This document shows positions 28,136 through 35,393 of a DNA stretch of 59,209 nucleotides, one piece after another (position 1 is the first letter of the stretch; every line of letters begins with the position of its first letter). This DNA comes from an uncultured Ruminococcus sp. (GTDB taxonomy: Bacteria > Bacillota > Clostridia > Oscillospirales > CAG-272). Location: contig CACZNC010000017.1 in NCBI GenBank assembly GCA_902782445.1, forward strand, positions 1 to 59,209, given 5' to 3'. The position numbers were made by a program, and so were the translations under genes. The notes beneath the pieces are model-generated. The model did no database searches. It worked only from the letters and a program-made list of their open reading frames with translations, and was not told the DNA's origin.

Positions 28136-29035
28136 ATGAACGGATCCGCAAAAAACGCCGGAGCGGGCGTGATCGTCGAATCGACCATCGAACAGCTCAG
28201 GGATCCCTGCATCCTGTACGAAAAGGGGGTCTACTACGCCTACGGAACGGGATGGACCTGCCGTAAGAACACAAGCGGATCCCTCGCCGGGGAGTGGGAG
28301 GATCTCGGGGTCGTCGTGAAGATCCCGCCCCACGCGAAGACGAATTTCTGGGCTCCCGAAGTCCACCGGTACAGGGGAAGATTCTGGATGTTCACGACCT
28401 ATTATTCCGATCTGACCGGACACCGGGGATGCACCGTCCTCGTCTCGGACAGCCCGGAGGGACCTTTCGAGGAGGTATCGGACGGACCGCTCACGCCGAA
28501 GGACTGGGATTCGATCGACGGGACCTTCTGGGTCGACGGGGACGGGATCCCGTGGATGGTCTTCGTGCACGAATGGACCTCCACCGACGACCATGTGGGA
28601 CGGATGGCGGTTGCAAAGCTCTCGGAGGACCTCACGCATTTCGTGTCCGAACCTGTGGAGCTCTTCCGGGCGGACGACGCTCCCTGGGCGAAGAACGGCG
28701 TAACGGACGGCTGCTGGATGGTCGGAGCTTCCGACGGCAGCCTGCTCATGCTCTGGTCGAACTGGGACAGCGAGGGCTACTGTGTGGGCGTCGCCCGGAG
28801 CGCGTCCGGCAGAGTCGAAGGTCCCTGGACCCACGACCATCCCCTGCTCTATTCGAAATCCATGACCGGGAAATACGACGGCGGCCACGGCATGATCTTC
28901 GAAGCGGCGGACGGGAAACGCTATCTCTCGATCCACTCCCCGAACTCCGCCTCCGCCGGGAGAAAGGAAAAGCCGATCTTCATTCCGGTGAAGGAAGAGA
29001 ACGGCTCGCTCAAATGGGATCTCGGGGAGGAATGA
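28136..29035 (+). CDS. Glycoside hydrolase family 43-like protein
   Basis: 299 aa; ATG at 28136 with GGAGGAGG upstream. No signal peptide, so it should be intracellular and act on short oligosaccharides. The five-bladed propeller pattern is present with Asp23 (LRDPCIL, the usual general base) and Asp128 (SIDGTFW, the pKa-modulating residue). The general acid in GH43 is usually Glu; here the matching place reads TDGCWM with Asp191, a variant I recall from several uncharacterised GH43 groups. Likely activity is an arabinofuranosidase or xylosidase, but the Asp variant leaves this open. It follows two XRE regulators and precedes repeat copy 2. Confidence 0.83.
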   Translation: MNGSAKNAGAGVIVESTIEQLRDPCILYEKGVYYAYGTGWTCRKNTSGSLAGEWEDLGVVVKIPPHAKTNFWAPEVHRYRGRFWMFTTYYSDLTGHRGCTVLVSDSPEGPFEEVSDGPLTPKDWDSIDGTFWVDGDGIPWMVFVHEWTSTDDHVGRMAVAKLSEDLTHFVSEPVELFRADDAPWAKNGVTDGCWMVGASDGSLLMLWSNWDSEGYCVGVARSASGRVEGPWTHDHPLLYSKSMTGKYDGGHGMIFEAADGKRYLSIHSPNSASAGRKEKPIFIPVKEENGSLKWDLGEE

Positions 29036-29111
29036 TTAAAAAGGAAACGCGGCTTCTTGAAAGAAGCCTGGCAAGAACTTCTGAAATGGATAGGGACGGG
29101 CTATACCAATA

Positions 29112-29257
29112 ACGTATCGTCGAAACATTTGCACACCAATATAGCCATCCAACCTTATCAGAGTTATCGCACGCGAGCTCATGATCGGAGATCATTCGCA
29201 CTCTACGGAGAGCGATCAAAACCCATATAGTCATCTTTCAAGAACGAGAATAGTATG
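29112..29257 (+). repeat. Dispersed repeat, short variant; possible structured RNA (copy 2)
   Basis: About 146 bases that match copy 1 (1-228) in two blocks, 29112-29181 and 29194-29257. The 12 bases between the blocks form, with neighbours, a 6-bp hairpin ATGATC-GGA-GATCAT. Inside the element ACCAATATAGCCATC and ACCCATATAGTCATC form an imperfect direct repeat; in copy 1 the CCA/TCA positions have changed to CTA/TTA in both arms. A -10-like TATACC at 29103-29108 and a terminator-like hairpin at 29268 frame it. No protein frame is shared by both copies across the whole element. The 29036-29354 gap otherwise holds only this element and two terminators. Confidence 0.65.
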
Positions 29258-29267
29258 AATCGAAAGG

Positions 29268-29291
29268 CTCGGAGGGATCCGGGTCTTTTTT
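29268..29291 (+). terminator. Terminator-like hairpin after repeat copy 2
   Basis: CTCGG (29268-29272) pairs with CCGGG (29279-29283, one G-U pair), followed by TCTTTTTT. It could end transcripts from the GH43-like gene and/or the repeat. Confidence 0.55.
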
Positions 29292-29308
29292 CGCGCTCCG
29301 GTCCGACG

Positions 29309-29337
29309 AAAAAAACCGGCTCGTAATGAACCGGTTC
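29309..29337 (-). terminator. Terminator of the HU gene
   Basis: On the minus strand AACCGGTTC pairs with GAGCCGGTT (loop ATTA or similar), followed by a run of T residues (A run at 29309-29315). It starts about 17 bases after the HU stop. Confidence 0.85.
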
Positions 29338-29354
29338 GGGAGATCGCCCCAATC

Positions 29355-29630
29355 TTATTTGTTGACCTTGGTCTTGAATTCCTTGCCGGCCTTGAAGGAA
29401 GGAACGGTGGAAGCGGCAACCTTGACGGCTTCACCGGTGCGGGGGTTGCGGCTGGTTCTGGCCTGACGGGTCTTGGGCTCGAAGGTGCCGAAACCGATGA
29501 GGCTCACGCGGCCGCCGTCGGCAACGGTTTCTTCAATGGCGCTGACAGTCGCTTCGAGAGCGGCGGCAGCCTGCTTCTGGGTGAGACCGGCGTCAGCGGC
29601 GATCTTCTTGATGAGTTCCTGCTTGTTCAT
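29355..29630 (-). CDS. hup: HU family DNA-binding protein
   Basis: 91 aa; ATG at 29630 with AGAGGAT upstream. Starts MNKQELIKKIAADAGLTQKQ and contains the flexible DNA-binding arm GFGTFEPKTRQARTSRNPRT and the closing helix PSFKAGKEFK. Length and residues are typical of bacterial HU. It is a dimeric nucleoid protein that bends DNA. Single gene with its own terminator. Confidence 0.96.
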   Translation of the reverse strand: MNKQELIKKIAADAGLTQKQAAAALEATVSAIEETVADGGRVSLIGFGTFEPKTRQARTSRNPRTGEAVKVAASTVPSFKAGKEFKTKVNK

Positions 29631-29684
29631 GAGAATAATCCTCTCTTTGATTTTATAATCCGGATCTGTGATCCATCAGACTCT

Positions 29685-29690
29685 ATTATA
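29685..29690 (-). promoter_or_regulatory. Extended -10 element upstream of the HU gene
   Basis: On the minus strand TGC-TATAAT forms an extended -10, about 55 bases before the HU start. No convincing -35 is present, which fits extended -10 promoters. Confidence 0.45.
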
Positions 29691-29853
29691 GCATATCTTT
29701 CGGACAAAATCTATACCTTCCGGCAAGATTCTCGGGAAAAAACGGAAAAAGTCCTGTTTTTTTTTCGGAATCCGGGGGTTTTTCCCCCCTTTGCATACCG
29801 CGCGCCGCCTTTCCGGGTCCGATCCGGGGGTACGGGCTGCTCCCGCGGGCCGG

Positions 29854-30165
29854 TCAGCGGAACAGAAACAGCCCGAGGGTGAAGGACAGAACATTCGCCG
29901 CGAGGGTCAGAAAGAACAGCCGGACCGACGGCGCGAAGGCGAGGGAGTAGATGAAAAACTCCGCCGCGACCACCGCCGCTTCCAGGAGCAGGACCGTTTC
30001 GAGGACCCAGGACCCGAGAAAGAACAGCGTGAGGTTGAGGACAAGGTTCGTCACGACATTGGTGCAGGCCGTGACGGTCAGGGCATACCGGTCCCGAAAG
30101 CCGAAGAGGGCGAGAAACGGAACCTCGATCAGCACCGTGCAGAAACAGGCGGCAAAGATCCTCAT
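29854..30165 (-). CDS. Small multi-pass membrane protein
   Basis: 103 aa; ATG at 30165 overlaps the TGA of the preceding gene (ATGA). Three to four hydrophobic segments cover almost the whole length (MRIFAACFCTVLIEVPFLAL, NLVLNLTLFFLGSWVLETV, ANVLSFTLGLFLF). Last gene of a four-gene unit starting with the MFS transporter. No family recognised. Because of the tight coupling it probably forms a complex with the two small proteins upstream. Confidence 0.65.
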   Translation of the reverse strand: MRIFAACFCTVLIEVPFLALFGFRDRYALTVTACTNVVTNLVLNLTLFFLGSWVLETVLLLEAAVVAAEFFIYSLAFAPSVRLFFLTLAANVLSFTLGLFLFR

Positions 30166-30356
30166 TTCCGGCGCTTCTTCACGATCACGACGATCAGGAC
30201 CGCAAGCGCGATCACCGCGGCCGAGACGATCAGCACCGCAGGCAGAAAGCTCGATTCCGCGTAGAACGGATCGGGGGCGATGTCGGCGTAGACGGAGGAC
30301 GCCATGAGGACGGCGAGGAGGCAGACGAGGAGGAAGAGGGCGGCAAGTCTTTTCAT
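30162..30356 (-). CDS. Small membrane-anchored protein with ADIAP motif
   Basis: 64 aa; ATG at 30356 overlaps the stop of the upstream gene (ATGA) and its own stop overlaps the next start. An N-terminal signal peptide (LLVCLLAVLMASSVYA) is followed by ADIAPDPFYAE, a C-terminal membrane segment and a KKRRK tail. The same ADIAP motif after the signal peptide occurs in the upstream neighbour. Predicted extracytoplasmic loop of about 15 residues only. Function unknown. Confidence 0.65.
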   Translation of the reverse strand: MKRLAALFLLVCLLAVLMASSVYADIAPDPFYAESSFLPAVLIVSAAVIALAVLIVVIVKKRRK

Positions 30357-30700
30357 TTGGATTGCGCTCCTTTCTTTTTATGGATGATGACGCAGGCGAG
30401 GATCACGGCGGCGATCACCGCGACGGAGACAGCGGCCTTGACGATCAGCGAGGGCGAGGGGAAGGGTTTGATCTCGGCCTTTTCGGGAGCCGGGGCGGAT
30501 GTCTCTTCCTTTTCGGGCTCGGTCTCGGGTTCCGGTTCGGGATCGGGATCCGGGTCCTCGAGGGCGACCGTTTCGGATTTGCCGAAGATCCGCTCGTATT
30601 CCTCGTCCGGCAGAGGGGCGATATCGGCGGACGCGGAAACCGTCAGGACGGAGACGAACAGAAGGGCGAAGAGGACTGCGGAAATGCGTTTGACTGTCAT
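30353..30700 (-). CDS. Membrane-anchored protein with ADIAP motif and acidic proline-rich region
   Basis: 115 aa; ATG at 30700, 4 bases after the MFS stop. Signal peptide ending near ASA, then ADIAPLPDEEYERIFG, an acidic Glu/Asp-Pro repeat region (about 48-72), a C-terminal membrane segment and a KKK tail. It shares the layout signal peptide - ADIAP - single anchor with the next gene, which suggests a duplicated domain. The acidic stretch is a likely wall-spanning or cation-binding spacer (inference). Confidence 0.68.
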   Translation of the reverse strand: MTVKRISAVLFALLFVSVLTVSASADIAPLPDEEYERIFGKSETVALEDPDPDPEPEPETEPEKEETSAPAPEKAEIKPFPSPSLIVKAAVSVAVIAAVILACVIIHKKKGAQSK

Positions 30701-30704
30701 ATTG

Positions 30705-31739
30705 TCATACTCCTTTCGGGGAGGGATTCGGGATTCTTTTCTCCGGCTTCAGGACGCGGACGGACCAGAGGATCGCGGCAAAGCCGAAGAGGAAGCAGAC
30801 GAGGGTGAGGATCTTCTGCGCGGGACCCGTCAGCGTGATGAGCTGTCCGATGATGGTCCCCGGCCAGAGCGCGGACGCCGCCAGCCCGAACGCGAGCCCG
30901 GGAGAATCCGGCATGGCGCGGTACATCAGCCAGAGGGTCACCGGCATCGTCAGATTCAGGGCGAACTGTCCGAGCAGCGAGGGGATCATCCACGCGGCGC
31001 AGAAAGAAATGAGGACGGCGGCGGGCAGGACGGAAACGGCGGCGGAAGAGGATGCTCCGATGCGGTCGCAGACGAATCCCCCCGCGGTCTTTCCCGCGAA
31101 GACGAAGAGGGTGAGGAGCAGAGTGAGCGCCGCCCCGGTCTTCCAGGGGAATTCGGCGCAGGTCCCGCCCACGGCCCGCACGGCGACGGCGAGGGTCAAC
31201 AGGACCGCCGGGAACAGATTTTCCGCGCCTTTTTCCACTCCCCTTCCCGGGATCCCTTCTCCTTCCGGGATCGGCGAGCGGGAGGCGGCGGGGACCGTCA
31301 GAACGGCGGCAGCGAGGATCAGGACGGCGAAGACCCATCCGAGCTTCGGCCAGAGGGTCCCGAGGGTCAGCCCGATCGCGCCGGGAGCGACGAACACGCC
31401 GAGATCCCCCGCTCTGCCCCGGCTCCTCTCCAGCGTCATGATCCCGCCCGCCACGTGGAACACGCTGTTCCCGAGGCCGATCAGGGCGACGCGGAGGACG
31501 GGAGGGACGGGCAGGACGAATCCCGCGAAAATCATGACCATCGAGAGGGACGCCGCCCATGCGTGGAACCGGCTCCGGTCCGCGGCAAGTCCGACGAGGC
31601 ACTGGGTGGAGAAAGCAAGGGTATTGTAGAGCAGGATGAGGACGCCGATGTTCTCCGTATGCCGGAGCGGTCCGAACAGGGTCGAGGCGCAGAGGGCGTC
31701 CACAAGAAGGTGGGATAGGGAGTTGAGGGTGAGAAGCAT
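30705..31739 (-). CDS. MFS transporter (about 10-12 membrane segments)
   Basis: 344 aa; ATG at 31739 with AAGGAG upstream. Repeated hydrophobic segments with the short charged loops of major facilitator proteins: LVGLAADRSRFHAW resembles the conserved loop 2-3 motif, and GKTAGGFVCDRIG the equivalent in the second half. Shorter than the usual 390-420 residues, the closest recollection is the fosmidomycin-resistance/TsgA-like group. It leads a four-gene unit with three small membrane proteins. Substrate unknown. Confidence 0.78.
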   Translation of the reverse strand: MLLTLNSLSHLLVDALCASTLFGPLRHTENIGVLILLYNTLAFSTQCLVGLAADRSRFHAWAASLSMVMIFAGFVLPVPPVLRVALIGLGNSVFHVAGGIMTLERSRGRAGDLGVFVAPGAIGLTLGTLWPKLGWVFAVLILAAAVLTVPAASRSPIPEGEGIPGRGVEKGAENLFPAVLLTLAVAVRAVGGTCAEFPWKTGAALTLLLTLFVFAGKTAGGFVCDRIGASSSAAVSVLPAAVLISFCAAWMIPSLLGQFALNLTMPVTLWLMYRAMPDSPGLAFGLAASALWPGTIIGQLITLTGPAQKILTLVCFLFGFAAILWSVRVLKPEKRIPNPSPKGV

Positions 31740-31839
31740 GGGAACTCCTTCGGGGGAAATGAAAGGGAAATTCAGAATTGAGAATTGAGACGGGGGTCAG
31801 CCGCGCAGTCTGCGCTTTCAGTCCGGGCGTTTTCGGGGG

Positions 31840-33048
31840 TCATTCCCGGTCAACCCAGATCGGACTGGTCCAGCCGAGGCGGCCGTCTTTCAGTTCGACG
31901 CGGAGATAGTAGCAATCCGTTGAGGCGTCGGAGGAGTAGTCGAGGATCATCTGCTCGGGCTTCCGGACGAAAAGGACGTCCTCGCAGTTCTTGACGAGGG
32001 TGACCTTCGCAAGCGGCGCGTCCGCTTCGACGTGATAATAGATCCACCGGTCCCCGGTTTCGGAGAATTCCTCGCCCATCGAATGCCCGTTGATCCGGAA
32101 GTCGATCCGCATCCTCCCGCCCATGAATCCGTAACAGCGGCGGGCCCGGAGAGCGTCGAAGATCGATTCCGTCGTGTTCTCCTCGCAGAGGACGCCGGTG
32201 ATGCCGGGCCACGAACAGGGATCCTCCGGGGGTCCCGACACAAGGCCGTTTTTCAGCCCGTGATCGTCCGACGCCGCGATGCAGCCCATCCTTGCCCCGC
32301 GTCTCAGCGCGTCCTGCCAGCATCCGCCCTTCACCATGCCCCCGCCGTCGAGGTTATAGGGATGGCCGAACCACTCCGCGCAGTCCCCCCGGGAGTAGAT
32401 CTCGATGAGGGGCGTGAATAGGGCGGGATCCATTTTCAGAAAATCCGCGCCGGAGTTCAGCTGGTAGGTGTCGTGAGGGATGAGGAGGCGGTCCTTTCGG
32501 GAAAGCAGTTCTTTCAGTTCCGCCGCCGTGATGTCCCCGTCGATCTTTTCGCGGAAGATCTTCCCCGTGAAATCCCGGTGATAGACGATGAAATTGTTGT
32601 AATAGGGGTAGCCGTCGATCTCGTAGCCGAAGAGGGTCGAGAAGGTCCCGGGGTCGTTCCAGCGGATCGCGGCCTCCCGGAGCGCTTCCCCCTTCGGTCC
32701 GTAGAGGGTCGGAGATCCCACCCCACCGTGATGGTGGTCGGTGAGAGCGGCGAAATCGAGCTTCGCGTTCTCCCGGATGTTCCGGTAGTATTCGTCCGGC
32801 GTCGGTCCCCCGTCGGAAAGGCAGCTGTGCCCGTGGAGTTCTCCGAAAAGAATGCGGTATTTCGACGGCTCCGGGTAAAACTGTCTTATCGTTTCGGCAA
32901 AGCGCGGGTAGGCGAGGCGGCGTTTCTCCCCGTCGAGTTCTTCTTCGGTAAAGACCTGATCGGTCATCGGGCGGCTCCGGTAGGGTGTGTCAAAGCGTCT
33001 CGCCTGTCTGCGCTCGGGGCTGAACAGGGCGTCGGCGGGATCGGGCAT
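31840..33048 (-). CDS. PHP-fold metal-dependent hydrolase (DUF3604-like)
   Basis: 402 aa; ATG at 33048 with GGAGAG upstream. PHP metal ligands are recognisable: GELHGHSCLSDGG (His72, His74, Asp79), ALTDHHHGG (Asp104, His105), LIPHDTYQ, EIYSRG and ASDDHGLKNG. The C-terminal 90 residues form a beta-rich domain. No signal peptide. Such proteins often stand near carbohydrate genes; here the gene follows the GH20/GH67-like gene by 56 bases on the same strand and precedes the MFS unit by 100 bases. A phosphoesterase or a hydrolase for a sugar derivative is possible; the reaction is not known. Confidence 0.8.
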   Translation of the reverse strand: MPDPADALFSPERRQARRFDTPYRSRPMTDQVFTEEELDGEKRRLAYPRFAETIRQFYPEPSKYRILFGELHGHSCLSDGGPTPDEYYRNIRENAKLDFAALTDHHHGGVGSPTLYGPKGEALREAAIRWNDPGTFSTLFGYEIDGYPYYNNFIVYHRDFTGKIFREKIDGDITAAELKELLSRKDRLLIPHDTYQLNSGADFLKMDPALFTPLIEIYSRGDCAEWFGHPYNLDGGGMVKGGCWQDALRRGARMGCIAASDDHGLKNGLVSGPPEDPCSWPGITGVLCEENTTESIFDALRARRCYGFMGGRMRIDFRINGHSMGEEFSETGDRWIYYHVEADAPLAKVTLVKNCEDVLFVRKPEQMILDYSSDASTDCYYLRVELKDGRLGWTSPIWVDRE

Positions 33049-33104
33049 GATGGGCTCTCCTTTCTTTTCCTCTCCTGAATGCGGGCGGATCTCCGCGTAC
33101 CCGC

Positions 33105-35156
33105 TTATCTCGCCTCGGGGTCCGGCATGGGCGGCTCATCGAAGACCTCCCGGTCCGGCGCGATCTCGGCCCCCCGGAATCCGGCGGCGACGGCGTCGAT
33201 GTAGACCAGAGTGGTCTCGTAATAGCTGACGAGCTGTCCTTCTCCCCCGCGGTCCGGCAGAAGGGATCCGTAGAGGGCGAGATAGGCTTCGGCGTCGCGG
33301 CGGGACCTTCCGATGATCTCGAAGATCTTCTCCGCCTGCTTTCCCGTGAGCGGGGCGGGATTGTCGTAGTCGAACACACCGCGCAGTTCTTCGAGGATCT
33401 GCATGGAGCGGACGTGGCAGATGCTCGCGCGGCACCGGTTGTCCATCAGGCGGAGGAAGGCGATCCCTTCCTTTGTCGAGGCGGAGGGGAGCAGATCCCG
33501 GGCCATGGCTCCGAGGGCTTCGTATTCGTCGATGGCGTGACGGTAGTCCTTCTCCCCATATCCGCGGGGGGTCATGAAGTTCCCGCTCCGGTGCCAGCTC
33601 AGCCAGCATCCGACCGCGCAGAACCCGATGTTGAAGAGATTGTCCCGGTTCGCGGTGTCGAGTCTTGCCAGCCGGGAGCAGAACCGTTCGAAGCCCTCCC
33701 CGTCGGAGATTCCGAGCCGGGCGGCGTAGTCCCGGAAGAATTCCCCGGCGGGTTTGGCGGAGATCGCCGCTTCGCTCATATAGGTGATGGCGGCGCGGTT
33801 TTCGGCGGTGCGCCAGTGGTTGATGCAGAAGCCGTAGGAAGAGTCTGTCGGCGGAAGGGCGGAGAGCTTTTCGATCCCCTCCGTCGAAAGCTGCTGGATG
33901 TACATATTCCCGTCGAACTCGGCCCAGGAATAGAACATGGTGTTCTGCCAGTCGGAGTCGAGGGTCCCGGTGTTCTCCACATTGTCGGCGGCGGCGAGGG
34001 CTCCGTGGGCGGGAAGGAGGCTCATGGTCATCCCACGGGGCAGGAACCGGCGCAGAACGGGTCTCAGGACGCGGAGGGTGTCCCGGTCGGTGAGATACAG
34101 CCCGGCCCGGAGAGCGGGGACCCGGTCAAGGCCGTCGAGCCATTCGTCCCGGCGGTCGAGGACGCGGAACATCCGTTTGAGGCAGACGGCGGAGGAGCCC
34201 AGCTGACCCGGCAGAAAGTCGGGGAGCCCCGGGACCGTTCCGTCGGGATCGAGGATCTCTTTTCCGAAGAGCGAGCAGAGGAAGTCCGTCACGTTCTCCC
34301 GCGTCACGCCCTTCTGATCCCGGAATCCGCCGCACTCCTCGCTGATGAGCTCGAGGGTGTCGATTTGGGGATAGATCCCGCAGAGGGTATGGAGCATCTT
34401 CCCCTCGGCTTCGGCGTCGTCGGAGAGGATCTCCACGGAGAGGGTGACGGTCATGCCCGCCTCCTTCGCGGTCTTCATGACCTCGTTCAGCCAGTACACC
34501 GCGTACTCCGCCCGCTTTTTCTCGTCTTCGAAGATCGCCTCGGCCTCCGGGATGCAGTAGATCTTCCGGTTTTCGATCCGGGAGGCGGTCAGGGGGTCGG
34601 CGGCGGGGACCGGATGGACCTGCCCGTAGAAGAAATGCCCCGGAAGTTCCCCCGGCCGCGCACCGTGCCACTGTCCCGCGTAGCTGTGGAAGGTGATCGC
34701 GTTGAACCGCATGCGGGCGAGGGCGCGGATATACTCCTTCGCGTCTTTCAGCGGATAGGAGGAAATGTCCATCGGGAAATTGATGTGCTGGCGGATCCCG
34801 CGCAGGCGGAATTTCGGATTCACTTCCTTCCTGACGGAGAAAAAGCGTTCGGGATCGAATCCGGCGGGCGCGGAATATCCGGTGGCTTCGAAGAGGATCC
34901 CGGCGTCTGCCAGGGCGTCGCACACCCCGCAGAGCACGGAGGAAGCGTTCCCCCCGCGGATCTCCAAAGCAGTCCCGTCCCCGTTCAGGGACCACCGTTC
35001 GGCGGGCATGGCGGGATCCGTTTCAAGAACGACGGTTTTCTCCGCCCTTTCCCCTTCCCCGGCGAACAGGACCGGGGCGAATTCTCCGAGAAAGCGTTCC
35101 AGCTCCCCGGCGGCATACCCGAGACCGGGCGTTTTCTGTGTGATGCGGACTGTCAT
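33105..35156 (-). CDS. GH20/GH67-like carbohydrate-active protein
   Basis: 683 aa from ATG 35156 (GAGGAGGAG upstream; the open frame continues to 36371 only as an antisense shadow of the fucosidase). Residues 1-110 look like the alpha/beta N-terminal domain shared by GH20, GH67 and GH84 enzymes (AAGELERFLGEFAPVLFAGE, GGNASSVLCGVCDALADAGI). The middle is a TIM-barrel pattern (RGIRQHINFPMDI, ARMRFNAITFHSYAGQWHG, ELISEECGGFRD) and the C-terminal third is helical. No signal peptide is seen. The catalytic acids cannot be assigned with confidence. It has its own consensus promoter, divergent from the fucosidase, and probably co-transcribes with the PHP gene. Confidence 0.72.
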   Translation of the reverse strand: MTVRITQKTPGLGYAAGELERFLGEFAPVLFAGEGERAEKTVVLETDPAMPAERWSLNGDGTALEIRGGNASSVLCGVCDALADAGILFEATGYSAPAGFDPERFFSVRKEVNPKFRLRGIRQHINFPMDISSYPLKDAKEYIRALARMRFNAITFHSYAGQWHGARPGELPGHFFYGQVHPVPAADPLTASRIENRKIYCIPEAEAIFEDEKKRAEYAVYWLNEVMKTAKEAGMTVTLSVEILSDDAEAEGKMLHTLCGIYPQIDTLELISEECGGFRDQKGVTRENVTDFLCSLFGKEILDPDGTVPGLPDFLPGQLGSSAVCLKRMFRVLDRRDEWLDGLDRVPALRAGLYLTDRDTLRVLRPVLRRFLPRGMTMSLLPAHGALAAADNVENTGTLDSDWQNTMFYSWAEFDGNMYIQQLSTEGIEKLSALPPTDSSYGFCINHWRTAENRAAITYMSEAAISAKPAGEFFRDYAARLGISDGEGFERFCSRLARLDTANRDNLFNIGFCAVGCWLSWHRSGNFMTPRGYGEKDYRHAIDEYEALGAMARDLLPSASTKEGIAFLRLMDNRCRASICHVRSMQILEELRGVFDYDNPAPLTGKQAEKIFEIIGRSRRDAEAYLALYGSLLPDRGGEGQLVSYYETTLVYIDAVAAGFRGAEIAPDREVFDEPPMPDPEAR

Positions 35157-35247
35157 CGCGGCTCCTCCTCTTCCGGCCGGGTCTTCCAGGACGCTTTGCG
35201 CGTTTTTTGTCTCTTCCGAGCGTCTTCCGGGATCCCGGGCCGGATCC

Positions 35248-35276
35248 ATTATACCATGTCCCGGCAGGATTTTCAA
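35248..35276 (-). promoter_or_regulatory. Sigma-A-type promoter of the GH20/GH67-like gene
   Basis: On the minus strand TTGAAA (35276-35271), 17-bp spacer, TATAAT (35253-35248). Only about 60 bp separate it from the plus-strand promoter at 35309, a divergent arrangement suited to shared control. Confidence 0.75.
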
Positions 35277-35308
35277 GAGGCCGCGCCGATCCCGCCGGAA
35301 ATCCGGTC

Positions 35309-35338
35309 TTGACACCGCCCCGCGCGGGATGGTATAAT
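35309..35338 (+). promoter_or_regulatory. Sigma-A-type promoter of the fucosidase gene
   Basis: TTGACA at 35309-35314, 18-bp spacer, TATAAT at 35333-35338; start codon about 50 bases downstream. Confidence 0.8.
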
Positions 35339-35393
35339 GGGAAAAAAGTACGGATCCCGCAGGCAGCGGACCGGACAGCACAGGAGGATCAAC

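Noticed and set aside
29032..29112. 26-codon ORF (MIKKETRLLERSL...) overlapping the GH43-like stop by 4 bases
   Set aside because: Has an SD-like GGGGAGG upstream and ends at the repeat, but it is short, without similarity that I can recognise, and its frame is part of a shadow of the GH43-like gene.
29010..29234. 74-codon minus-strand ORF across repeat copy 2
   Set aside because: Copy 1 does not keep the same frame because the variable segment differs by 83 bases, so the element is unlikely to be coding on that strand.
29770..29795. GGGGG-TTTTT-CCCCC hairpin
   Set aside because: No gene on the plus strand leads into it and the U tract is only three bases; on the minus strand there is no U tract.
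31750..31800. Short AATTGAGAATTGAGA-type repeat
   Set aside because: Only about two units are present; too short to call a feature.
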